NCBI GenBank assembly: GCA_021776635.1 | Contig: JAJFFN010000035.1 | Span: 62,001-126,000 of the forward strand | Origin: Robiginitomaculum sp. | Lineage (GTDB): Bacteria > Pseudomonadota > Alphaproteobacteria > Caulobacterales > Maricaulaceae | DNA length: 64,000 nucleotides | Direction: 5' to 3' | Part shown: positions 27,401-34,893 of the stretch, one piece after another | Layout of the letters: every line of letters starts with the position of its first letter | Position numbering within the stretch: the first letter of the stretch is position 1 | Position numbers and translations under genes: made by a program | Notes under the pieces: generated by a model | What the model was told of the DNA's origin: nothing | Seen by the model: the letters and a program-made list of their open reading frames with translations, nothing else | The model's database searches: none

Positions 27401-28498
27401 AAGCCTGTCATCTTGGAAGGAGAAGGCGTTAATTGGCGAGGATCATTTGACTTGGGTAAGGCACACCAAGGGGAAAACGACGGGCGTATTTCAATTGTAA
27501 TTACTGCCACGGATGAAGCGGGACAGGGGCTCGACGGCGACCCTCGTACAGTAACTCAGATTAACCCACCGGAAAAGTCTTTGAGTTGGGTACGGTATGA
27601 AACCGAGCGCGGCGGGCAAGAGGGACGTTCGGGCGGAGAAGACAATTGGCATTTCCTATCCGCACCTGTGGACTTATCTTTAGCTATTATTCTGGATGCA
27701 TCAGGCAGTATGGATGACAACGGGCGTATGGAAAATGCGAAAAAGGGAATTGCTCAAACATTAAATAATTTACCAGAAGACCTATTGATTGAGGTAGGCG
27801 GCGTTATTTTTTATAGTTGTACGGGTATCTCGGAATATAGTTTCACACGAGATATTCCCGCCGTGAAATCTTTTTTAATGGGAGCGTCCCCTAGCTCAGC
27901 GACTGCGCTGGCTAAGGCCCATTATGCTGCGGGAAAGCTCTTTGATAGCTCCGCCGATCCGGCTGCTAAGGAATGGCGTTTTTCGACCTTCACAGATGGT
28001 GAGGAGACTTGTGGAGGTAATGCCGCGGGCGCTGCAAATTATCTTAGCGCAAAAACCAAAGAGCATAAAGGGGCCCTTAAGGGCAAACCTCCAGAAGAAC
28101 CTAAGCCAGTAAAACCGCTGGAACAAGTTGAGTGCTTACCTTCTTCATGGCGCGGTTACGCAACTGCAACAAAATCAGCAAAGCCATTTGATGATATTCT
28201 GCTTGTTGAGGCGTGGTACTTAGAGCGGGCGCTACCAGATGGCCGTTGTTTTGCTCGCCTTGAAACACGTAAATATGGTGTTTATTTTGGCGCAAGTTCA
28301 ACGGTGTCTGGCTGGGGCATTAATTCCAAACCAAGTCAAACAGATGCCGAATTTGGCACCTCTTCAAAAGGTGTCGCTGACCTGGATAGAGTAAGAAATA
28401 AAGCACAAGTTTTCAAACGCAGATCCATATCGCTTTCTGCCGCTCGAAATGAAATATCTGAATTTGTTCAAGCTCAGTTGGGGGAGGCAAGAGAATGA
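24398..28498 (+). CDS. Exported multidomain protein: zinc PLC/S1-P1-like domain, Ig/TIG-like modules, vWA domain
   Basis: 1366 residues from ATG 24398 (CAGGAG upstream). A signal peptide ends at VLA just before Trp27. In zinc phospholipase C and S1/P1 nucleases the mature protein begins with a zinc-binding Trp. Later comes HFLADRWAMGH (His235, Asp239, His245), which has their H-x3-D-x5-H zinc spacing. Further candidate ligands are His62, Asp133 and His162/168/176. Residues ~680-775 look like a TIG/IPT module (ISGLSFGSEVGELWVG). Two more Ig-like segments run to about 1055. A vWA domain follows (~1090-1290) with MIDAS DASGSMD (Asp1100, Ser1102, Ser1104), and then the C-terminus. The zinc-hydrolase call rests on pattern and fold logic, not a search. 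The gene overlaps both neighbours by ATGA. I know no described protein with this architecture. Confidence 0.72.
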   Translation: MIVRKILLGVFLGLTIVALTVSSVLAWDTKEYENKGPDEKAKWLSIYRCLGGGGNGCSRNEHERVSQDALSQAVSNHSWKIGERQDFTAIDLNASLFRPEMLQVTPSAPSGSSNTPLEQRILPSPAHFAGLPDFSYTIYDWINKNEYCPPRPVNDQQLNYCHVFGLWHGAGFNSSHFGSQASRSYQQIHSTAVALAEDAGKMMQAATTPEDRKAHKKAIQEAELLALAYEAYAQHFLADRWAMGHMLERWGAPEYNAGAYGDNLGGAVTAGILAGLIHGYESVAKEHIPDALSSPEYLTSLFGTTLYTPQWRFEGEENIFLGVGDYRYEDMKDGMFGKEYLVRGYLDSPLRVKTQQNWMMSCLSAGFGEVISKFGNNPDGGIGIDGVQITSAGSARQDPRCFKAWATNYAMNVGWGREGQLATAMRAGDIVRYVPSLTTNAKIQDLGATSPGTGPLADLEILNSTLLRITAKMSWSAFWEPEGIDLAQGGFGDYGEAKTANKYPIAKYFEPTNLDTLPKTDARGRDKESIYGLFNRAKAGYFCEQDKEYLQKYRRSTDDTKRAACRLLAQRMYSSTWEEYEGKQAEYQPVLYKSYRGAAVPKKAKALCEIAPGGWTPPTSRTDETPYRLHPGYVGWDTESQQTNAFLSDEWKLSTQSVAAWCDAVPVIDPLSDEQFLSQDIVARIINPKKPITISGLSFGSEVGELWVGLNRATSVQVTEIDKWSDKKIKFSLEELLDKISFNAANEAFLFITRPETEGNPDPGAKSVGRFVLLNDIPRPQVVSVKVSRGDEIFLAHQAPASSAKDPGAFAEDLPPSEEPGPFRPITPGAVQFVIKFDKTMDQEFDNNEFKLGSDQLTGEWVNEKQWRGTLELLAGDFFKRRLGFHDLSIQAKSKEGALIDKQPEQPGNQADKSIKLLVGEIPLFVSKIRVRAGRRVIYDASWVGGPDLEKVSNLTAVALKDPSRNLSVVKRAKPPSEGEGLLSLKLSGPVENAPTVSIGGKPVILEGEGVNWRGSFDLGKAHQGENDGRISIVITATDEAGQGLDGDPRTVTQINPPEKSLSWVRYETERGGQEGRSGGEDNWHFLSAPVDLSLAIILDASGSMDDNGRMENAKKGIAQTLNNLPEDLLIEVGGVIFYSCTGISEYSFTRDIPAVKSFLMGASPSSATALAKAHYAAGKLFDSSADPAAKEWRFSTFTDGEETCGGNAAGAANYLSAKTKEHKGALKGKPPEEPKPVKPLEQVECLPSSWRGYATATKSAKPFDDILLVEAWYLERALPDGRCFARLETRKYGVYFGASSTVSGWGINSKPSQTDAEFGTSSKGVADLDRVRNKAQVFKRRSISLSAARNEISEFVQAQLGEARE

Positions 28499-29505
28499 GA
28501 ATTATCGCTATTCTAGCCTTGACGATTACCTGCGCCATTTCTGTGCCTGCAATGGCTAAAACAAATGTGGATTTGGATAAAATTGAGACAATAAAAGTGA
28601 ATGCAAAAGCGCCAACAAGCGTCCAAATTAATGTGCCGCAAACGGGCTTATTAAGAGCCGATGTATTTTCCACTTCAGGCATTACGAGCCCAGTTCATAT
28701 TGCATTTCAAAAAGACAAAATCGAGAGCTCAGGCAATGAGTTTATCAATCCCCCTATGACAAGCAAAGTGGTAAACAAGGGACGATATACAGCAGACATC
28801 TGGGCTGAGGATAATCAAGTTGGAGAAGTGCAGGTTAGGTTTACTTTGGATCCAGCTCTAGATATTTACGAACCTAACAATTCGCTGAGCGAAGCAAAAT
28901 CAATTACAACGCCATATTTAGGATTGGTAAGGGTTTCTGCAGGGGACGAAGATTGGTTTAAAGTTGATGTGCCAAGTGGAAACATAATAGGCGCCCATTT
29001 GCGCACACAAAGCCAATATGCGGGCCCTGAAATTAGCTTCCACAAAGTTTCCGGCGAGCGACTTTATGGATCATCGAAAGATGAGTGGGGGCACAGAGGC
29101 ATGCGCTATTATCGTTCTGAAGGAAAACCGGTCCTAATAAAAATAATAGATAATTATAATTGGAACCCAGACGATGTTCGCGCTTTTCGTCAACTGGCAA
29201 TAGAGGCCTATCCTCCCGCGAGCAACGGTACAAATTTGTTTGTTAAAATAGACATGAATGCTGCCGTAAGTTCAGCCACACAAATTGATTTCATCAGCAC
29301 TGCTTCTGGGAGCCGAACTGCTTCAGCCGCTGAAGTTGATGAGATATCCGCTGCTTTGCAAGAGGCGTTTAGGCCGAACAAGGTTTCACTGCGATTGAGT
29401 ATAATTATTAGTGCCATTGGTCTCATTGCTTTGCTAGGGTTGGGTTGGCTCTATTGGCGAAAGCAGAAAGTCCAAACAGAGATTTTATCAGAGGAAAGCG
29501 CTTGA
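28495..29505 (+). CDS. Membrane-anchored PPC-like domain protein, last gene of cassette
   Basis: 336 residues with an N-terminal signal peptide ending near PAMA and one C-terminal membrane helix (about 303-323, IIISAIGLIALLGLGWLYW) followed by a short cytoplasmic tail. The exported part has two beta-rich halves. The second has DIYEPNNSLSEAKSI and then DEDWFKVDVPSG, the pattern of bacterial pre-peptidase C-terminal (PPC) domains, often attached to secreted hydrolases. The first half (about 35-115) has a similar rhythm and may be a diverged copy. The start overlaps the upstream stop by ATGA. It probably holds or presents the large exported protein at the membrane, but that is inference from context. 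Confidence 0.7.
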   Translation: MRIIAILALTITCAISVPAMAKTNVDLDKIETIKVNAKAPTSVQINVPQTGLLRADVFSTSGITSPVHIAFQKDKIESSGNEFINPPMTSKVVNKGRYTADIWAEDNQVGEVQVRFTLDPALDIYEPNNSLSEAKSITTPYLGLVRVSAGDEDWFKVDVPSGNIIGAHLRTQSQYAGPEISFHKVSGERLYGSSKDEWGHRGMRYYRSEGKPVLIKIIDNYNWNPDDVRAFRQLAIEAYPPASNGTNLFVKIDMNAAVSSATQIDFISTASGSRTASAAEVDEISAALQEAFRPNKVSLRLSIIISAIGLIALLGLGWLYWRKQKVQTEILSEESA

Positions 29506-29560
29506 TAGGGTGATGGCTATAACTATGTTCACTCCTTCTGGGCCTATATCAATAAATCTA

Positions 29561-30543
29561 AACCCATTACGAAAAGACGGTGTAGTACCGAGTAGGAAAA
29601 TTGGCACCAAACGGTGATATTGACGTCAGACAGGTGAGCACGCGCCAATCATAGATGAAGACCTATGGAACAGGGCCCAAAGTCAACTCAAAGTCAATGC
29701 ACCAAAGAGAGTACGCAAGATCAATGTTAAGTCAGGCAGCTTATTGACCGGATTACTATACGACAGCACAGGTGATCGATTAACCCCGATACACACTAAA
29801 AAATTCGGTAGACGCTATAGGTATTATGTATCCAACCGCCTAACTAAAGGCGAGCTTGATGATGGGAAGGCCCTTAGGCTTCCTGCAGAAAACCTGGAGA
29901 TGCAAATACAGAAATGTATTGGGTAACTATTATCTAACACTCCAAAACTGGCAGATCACGTTTTACCAACAACACATAGTCCAGTCGCATATCCCGAATT
30001 GGAGAAACGGACACAGCAGATACAGGCAGTACTGACATCGAGAGTCCCTAATCAGAAAAGGGAAGCGGTACTTCAGCTCATCAATAGAATTGATATTAAG
30101 TCGGGTGGGTTAGAAATCGCTATGAATACTACGGCATGAATACTACGGCCTTCAACATGGGATGTGAAAACGATGAGGCTTTCATCATAAACTATCCGTA
30201 TCAATTGAGACGACGTGGTATTGAAACCAAACTGGTTATAGGCGGGCAGGCGGTTGGTGAACCGGATCAAGGATTGATTGATGTGATCGCCAAGGCGAGA
30301 AGATGGTATGCGGGATTTAAGTCTGGTGCGTATTTATCTATCAAAGATATTGCAGAAAAAGAGAATGTTGATCGAGGTAATGTAAGTCGCATTCTGCCTC
30401 TTGTTTTTTTAGCACCAACTGTCATTCGAGACATTCTGCAAGGCAAACATCCATCTGACATGACGCCAGATTCTCTACAAAGGTCTACACCCAATCTACC
30501 TATGGATTGGGATGAGCAGAAAACCTATCTTGGGTTCGCTTAA
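29561..30543 (+). pseudogene. Decayed large serine recombinase (C-terminal half)
   Basis: Reading across two frames recovers the C-terminal half of a large serine recombinase. GEHAPIIDEDLWNRAQSQL (from about 29633) is the end of the Recombinase domain. LLTGLLYDSTGDRLTPIH then GRRYRYYVSNR is the zinc beta-ribbon region. A frameshifted end, SIKDIAEKENVDRGNVSRI to WDEQKTYLGFA, is the usual C-terminus. The N-terminal catalytic serine domain is missing. There are in-frame stops at 29615, 29621 and 29924. The reading frame is shifted by a 14-bp tandem duplication at 30122-30149; removing one copy restores the frame there. The element's mobility gene is therefore dead. Confidence 0.85.
30122..30149 (+). 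repeat. 14-bp tandem duplication breaking the recombinase frame
   Basis: ATGAATACTACGGC occurs twice in tandem (30122-30135 and 30136-30149). Deleting one copy joins the upstream and downstream recombinase reading frames without loss of conserved residues, so the duplication is probably a recent slippage-type mutation. Confidence 0.85.
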
Positions 30544-30810
30544 TCTGAACCACCAAACTTCCCCTATAAAATACTGATCTAATGCCGCTCCCATTGAGGA
30601 ATGGTTTGGAGGTTTTTGCCCAATCTTCACACATAACAAGAACGCCTTCTTCAAAGTGGTGGCGGGAAAAAATGGCAAGTGAGACTCGGGTCATATATGG
30701 GCCTATTTAGCCCTATTGAGACGGAATAGAGAGACTGTATATCCCAAACATAGAGGCTAAGCGTTTGATAGTACGCACTTGTTTGTAGGGGCTAGTTGAG
30801 GCGTCACTAA

Positions 30811-30830
30811 TTGCTAGGTGGGTGGTGGTG
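30811..30830. repeat. Right 20-bp direct repeat (candidate att site at tRNA-Met)
   Basis: Identical to 20886-20905. It covers the last 8 nt of the tRNA-Met gene, including its CCA, and 12 nt beyond. The tRNA stays intact at this end. Confidence 0.75.
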
Positions 30831-30899
30831 GGAGAGAGACTTGAACTCTCGACCTCAGGATTATGAGTCCTGCGCTCTAACCAACTGAGCTACCCCACC
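30823..30899 (-). tRNA. tRNA-Met (anticodon CAT)
   Basis: 77 nt with encoded CCA. Acceptor GGTGGGG pairs with TCCCACC (one G-T). D arm GCTC...GAGC, anticodon stem CAGGA/TCCTG with loop CTCATAA (anticodon CAT), and T arm GAGAG-TTCAAGT-CTCTC are regular. It lacks the C1-A72 mismatch of initiator tRNA, so it is elongator Met or, less likely, the CAT-anticodon Ile tRNA. Its 3' end is part of the island repeat. Confidence 0.93.
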
Positions 30900-31011
30900 A
30901 AAATGCAGGTTCCAGCATTAACAAGGCGGGTGCTATAGGGCAATTATAACCGCCTGCCAAGTGTCTAATTTATGCGGTGCAATGTTTTTGCACACAGGGC
31001 GCGTTTTCGCT

Positions 31012-32484
31012 TTATCTGCGTCTTTGCCGTGCAGGTTGGCTCACAAAATTTTCTTGTGAAATGGATTGGGTTTGCCCAGGAACTGCACCAGCTAAAGCGG
31101 TCTGCGTGTTTCCAGTATTGGGATATGTAACGGTTACGCCGTTAGACACATAGTTGGGCGTTACCCCATTGGGGGCGTTTGGTGCCAGATAGGGATTTGG
31201 CTGTCTTAGTTGTTGGGGTTGTTGTTGCGTTAGCGCACGCTGCGCCAAGTGTTGCCTTTGTCGTTGTGCAATTTCAGTTTTGGGCAGATTGCTTCGTGAA
31301 ATTCTTTCAAGAACATTTTGAGGTGCCAGATTTTGTTGTATCCGGTTTTGTTGTATTAAGTTTTGTGTTGGCTGCGCCACGGCGAGTTGCTGTGGTGTTG
31401 GGCTTTTATATGAATTTGCTTTGACGCGCTTGGCTGCGGCCTTTGCAGCATAAAGCGCAGCATCACGAGACGATTGCACAGCGTTCACATTAGCATGTGT
31501 CGCATTTGCTTGGCCATAATTAGTCAGCCTTGGGGCTGGCGTCGTTATCTTGGCGGGTCGTTGATAGGTGCCATTTAAAGCTCTTGACGTTTGAGAAGGT
31601 CGTGCAGAGGCTCTCAGTTGTGGCTGTTGATAGTTTGCGGTTTTTGTAAGCTGTGTGGTGGGCCGATAAGGTTGTTGTTCGTTGGTTGGAGTAACGGAAG
31701 ACCCTCGCAGTGAACGTATATAAGACACATTATTGGCAACGGCTTGTTGATCAAGATCGCGCCGCGCCCATTTTTCTGCCTCATCAAATTTGTTTTGCAG
31801 ACCCAGTACAAGGGACAAGTTTTGTCGTGTGCCGGCGCTGGCCCCAGGCATGCTGGCGGCGCGGCGCAGCCAAAGTTCTGCAGTTTTAGGGTCCCCTTCA
31901 AGTGCATAGGACAAACCAACATTGGCTATGATACCTGAATCGTTAGGATCAAGAGATAATCCTTTTGAGTAGTGCTGCCTCGCTTCGGCAAATTGTTCAA
32001 ATTGATCAAGCGCAGCGCCCTTAAGAGACCAAAGACGAGCTAAGCCTGGCTTTTGTCTTAGGGCGGTATCAATTATTGGTAAGGCTTCTTTTGGGTTGTT
32101 AGTAGCAATATGAGCAGCAGCAAGTTCTGCCATCAAACCGACATCACGCGGGTAAAGCGCTCTTGTGGTTTGTGCGACCTCTATAGACTGGTGGGGATTT
32201 CCAAGCCTGCGCAACGTATTTGACAAATTAATTGCCGCTTCCAGGTCGGCTGGGTTCAAATCGTATTCCCGCGACCAAAAAGTAGCTTGAGCAAACAAGT
32301 CTTGCGTAAGGATTGCTGCACGCTCGTCTTCTGATCTTGGCGTGTAATTTGCTGCGTTAAGCTCTTGTACCGTTTGTTTTTCAATAGAGCTATATCCGCT
32401 TGGCGCACTTACGAGACTACAGCCAGTAAGCGCCACAACCCCGACACTCGTAAACAGAAAAGTTGTGATTTTATTTTTGATCAT
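31012..32484 (-). CDS. TPR lipoprotein with Gln/Pro-rich C-terminal tail (TadD-like)
   Basis: 490 residues from ATG 32484, chosen because CACGAGG lies 6-8 bp upstream; an earlier in-frame ATG at 32505 is possible. The N-terminus is a lipoprotein signal ending VALTGC. About five TPR units follow at residues ~70-250 (NPADLEAAINLSNTLRRLG, LAELAAAHIATNNPKEALPI and similar in outline), the arrangement of TadD-type proteins of Flp pilus systems. No other tad genes are in the window. The last ~200 residues are low complexity, rich in Gln, Ala, Asn and Pro, and probably disordered. The gene is alone on the minus strand between tRNA-Met and the aminopeptidase gene. Confidence 0.78.
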   Translation of the reverse strand: MIKNKITTFLFTSVGVVALTGCSLVSAPSGYSSIEKQTVQELNAANYTPRSEDERAAILTQDLFAQATFWSREYDLNPADLEAAINLSNTLRRLGNPHQSIEVAQTTRALYPRDVGLMAELAAAHIATNNPKEALPIIDTALRQKPGLARLWSLKGAALDQFEQFAEARQHYSKGLSLDPNDSGIIANVGLSYALEGDPKTAELWLRRAASMPGASAGTRQNLSLVLGLQNKFDEAEKWARRDLDQQAVANNVSYIRSLRGSSVTPTNEQQPYRPTTQLTKTANYQQPQLRASARPSQTSRALNGTYQRPAKITTPAPRLTNYGQANATHANVNAVQSSRDAALYAAKAAAKRVKANSYKSPTPQQLAVAQPTQNLIQQNRIQQNLAPQNVLERISRSNLPKTEIAQRQRQHLAQRALTQQQPQQLRQPNPYLAPNAPNGVTPNYVSNGVTVTYPNTGNTQTALAGAVPGQTQSISQENFVSQPARQRRR

Positions 32485-32595
32485 ATTGGCCTCGTGCGTA
32501 TGCAATGAATAGAAGTTGTTAACTTTTGTTGCTATCAGTCAAGATTTGGTTAACAAAAGTAAAAGAACACAGTTAATAAAACCTAAGGACGACAA

Positions 32596-34044
32596 ATGTC
32601 AGATTGTTTTATCAAAGCAGAAAACGTTAAAAGCGACGAAAGCATAACACCGATACACATATGCAGGCCTGAGGGCGTCGATAGGGTTTTCGCAAACCTT
32701 AGTCAGGCGCAACAAAACTATGCCAAAGCTCATAAATTTAATGGGGGAATCGGTCAGGCAGTTTTAGTGCCAAATACCGACGGAAATATAGCAATGGTTT
32801 TATTTGGTGTAGGCGTATCCGACGATGGTTATTCCGATAGCCCTTTACTGGTTGGTAATTTGGCCGCAAAACTAGATGTGGGGCACTACCAAATAGCTAG
32901 CGTGCCCAATGAGTGGGATTTGGCATTGGTTGCGACCGCTTGGGGTATGGGAGCATATGAATTTAGCCGCTATTTAGCAGACCAAAACGCTCCGCCGACA
33001 CTTGTTTTAAGTGAAGACATGCACCCAAGCGAAACGTCTTCGTTAGTAACGGCAGTAAACCGGGGCAGAGATTTGATAAACACACCTGCGGGAGATATGG
33101 GCCCGAAGGCATTACACCGTACAGCTAAAAAATTGGCCAAAGCCCATGACGCTAAATTTAAAGCAACGGTTGGTAGGGACCTTTTAGACGATAATTACCC
33201 CATGATACATGCAGTGGGCCGTGCGGCTCACGAAAAGCCGAGGCTGTTGGAAATAATATGGGGGGATAAAAAAAACCCATCACTGGCGCTGGTTGGCAAA
33301 GGCATTACATTTGATACGGGCGGGCTGAATATAAAAAGCGCCGCCGGGGCGCGTATTATGAAAAAGGATATGGGCGGGGCGGCACATGCTTTGGCGCTTG
33401 GTGAGATGATTATGGCCACAGGCCTGCCCGTAAACTTACACATTTATTTAGCCGTGGCCGAAAACGCTATATCTGGCAATGCGTACAGGCCGGGCGATGT
33501 GCTGGCGTCGCGTAAAGGATTAACGGTTGAAATTGATAACACTGATGCTGAAGGCCGTTTGGTGCTGGGCGATGCCTTGACGAGAGCATCCGAAGAAAAA
33601 CCTGATCTCATCATGGATTTTGCTACGTTAACAGGCGCGGCACGTGTCGCCCTTGGCCCGACACTACCGCCTTATTTTTCCAACCGTAATGCAGTGGTGT
33701 CTGAGGTCATGCAATGCGGTATAACCCAGCTCGACCCGCTTTGGAACATGCCTTTGTGGCAACCATATATGCGCTTACTGTCGTCGCCCATTGCAGACAT
33801 GAAAAATTCGGGCAGCCGTTTTGCTGGTTGTGTGACAGCAGCTCTGTTTTTGGAAAAATTCGTTGCCGATGAACAAGCGTGGATGCATTTTGATGTTTAT
33901 GGCTGGAACCCAACGAATAATCCCGCGCGGCCAAAGGGCGGAGAAATTTTTGCGGTGCGCGGATTGTATCATTGGTTAAAAAACGGGGGATTAAAAAACG
34001 ACGGGCTAAAAAAGGAATGCCTAAAAAATGCTCACCTTAATTAA
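32596..34044 (+). CDS. Leucyl aminopeptidase family protein (M17)
   Basis: 482 residues. The catalytic domain has the M17 metal-site segments GKGITFDTGGLNIK, KDMGGAAHALALGE and the signature NTDAEGRLVLGDAL, all with metal-binding Asp/Glu/Lys residues intact. It releases N-terminal amino acids from peptides in the cytoplasm. The last ~20 residues are an odd tail of four near-repeats (LKNGG, LKNDG, LKKEC, LKNAH). They come from a 3' end of repeated TTAAAAAA-type sequence, so the C-terminus has probably been lengthened by repeat growth. In other alphaproteobacteria this gene is often next to an NlpC/P60 peptidase; here the hut cluster lies between. Confidence 0.9.
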   Translation: MSDCFIKAENVKSDESITPIHICRPEGVDRVFANLSQAQQNYAKAHKFNGGIGQAVLVPNTDGNIAMVLFGVGVSDDGYSDSPLLVGNLAAKLDVGHYQIASVPNEWDLALVATAWGMGAYEFSRYLADQNAPPTLVLSEDMHPSETSSLVTAVNRGRDLINTPAGDMGPKALHRTAKKLAKAHDAKFKATVGRDLLDDNYPMIHAVGRAAHEKPRLLEIIWGDKKNPSLALVGKGITFDTGGLNIKSAAGARIMKKDMGGAAHALALGEMIMATGLPVNLHIYLAVAENAISGNAYRPGDVLASRKGLTVEIDNTDAEGRLVLGDALTRASEEKPDLIMDFATLTGAARVALGPTLPPYFSNRNAVVSEVMQCGITQLDPLWNMPLWQPYMRLLSSPIADMKNSGSRFAGCVTAALFLEKFVADEQAWMHFDVYGWNPTNNPARPKGGEIFAVRGLYHWLKNGGLKNDGLKKECLKNAHLN

Positions 34045-34825
34045 GCGCAGCATGCTCAAGGGACTTTAATAACCGTCTTATGACGCGCCGCGTTTTTCTT
34101 GCTGTGCTGGGCAGGTATTGCCACGGCGATACTTCGGCCATATAGGTGCTTTGCGCCAATTCCATTTGTATGGCGTGCACGCCTTTAAGAGGTTTGCTAT
34201 AATGCCGTGTCGTCCAACCTCCCTTAAACCGGCCATTGCAAACGCTAGTATAGCCGGGCGATTGTGCGCACACGTTCTTGGCAGTATTTTCAAAGTGCGC
34301 ACTACAGGATTTCCCGTTATTTGTTCCAATGTTGAAATCCGGCAATATGCCGTCAAACAAATAGGGCACATATGAACGGATTGAATGGCAATCATATAAA
34401 ACAACTCTATTATGTTTTTGCAGTAAGTGCGCAATTTCAGTTTTAATGGCTTGGTGGTAGGGCATATGGTATTCTATCCGGCGCCGCTCTATTTCTCGTG
34501 CATTTGGTGTGCGGCCTTTTTTGTATATGTTCTGACCGTCAAAATCAGTTGTAGGACACAAATCCGTTGTATTTTGACCAGGGTATAGGCTTTTACCAGA
34601 TGGGTCGCGGTTGGCGTCAATCACATAGCGGTGAAAATTTGCTCTTATGACCGTTGCGCTTGGCAAGAGTCCCCTATACAACCTGTTTACATGCCAATCT
34701 GTATCCGTTAATTTGCGTCCATTGGCATTAAGCTTTGTTTTTATATTCGCAGGAATATAGGTGCCCGTATGGGGCATAGCAAGAATGACGGGACCGCTTC
34801 CCTTTTTAATACGAACGGGTTTCAT
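34037..34825 (-). CDS. hutG: N-formylglutamate amidohydrolase-family protein
   Basis: 262 residues from ATG 34825; a GTG at 34831 adds two. The family hydrolyses N-formylglutamate to glutamate and formate, the last step of the five-step histidine pathway that goes through HutF. Seen are ILAMPHTGTYIPA at the N-terminus, IDANRDPSG, LYDCHSIRSYVPYLFDG and GGWTTRHYSKP. It faces away from the hutF-hutI-hutH-hutU run and shares its 62-bp promoter region with hutF. Its stop overlaps the aminopeptidase stop by 8 bp. Confidence 0.88.
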   Translation of the reverse strand: MKPVRIKKGSGPVILAMPHTGTYIPANIKTKLNANGRKLTDTDWHVNRLYRGLLPSATVIRANFHRYVIDANRDPSGKSLYPGQNTTDLCPTTDFDGQNIYKKGRTPNAREIERRRIEYHMPYHQAIKTEIAHLLQKHNRVVLYDCHSIRSYVPYLFDGILPDFNIGTNNGKSCSAHFENTAKNVCAQSPGYTSVCNGRFKGGWTTRHYSKPLKGVHAIQMELAQSTYMAEVSPWQYLPSTARKTRRVIRRLLKSLEHAALN

Positions 34826-34893
34826 CAACACTTTCTATATTGCTTTGCGGGCATTAGCAATTTAGTTTCTGGTGCTTAAACAAGGGTGAACGC

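Larger units (their letters stand above)
20886..30830. mobile_element. Genomic island between 20-bp direct repeats at tRNA-Met
   Basis: The 20-bp sequence TTGCTAGGTGGGTGGTGGTG occurs exactly at 20886-20905 and 30811-30830. The right copy includes the last 8 nt of the tRNA-Met gene (CCA end included) plus 12 nt downstream, the classic signature of integration at a tRNA 3' end. Between the copies lie five non-housekeeping genes and a decayed serine recombinase. No intact integrase is present, so the element looks immobilised. The 267 bp between the recombinase remnant and the right repeat show no recognisable gene. The repeats could instead derive from an older element with a lost tyrosine integrase. 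Confidence 0.65.
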
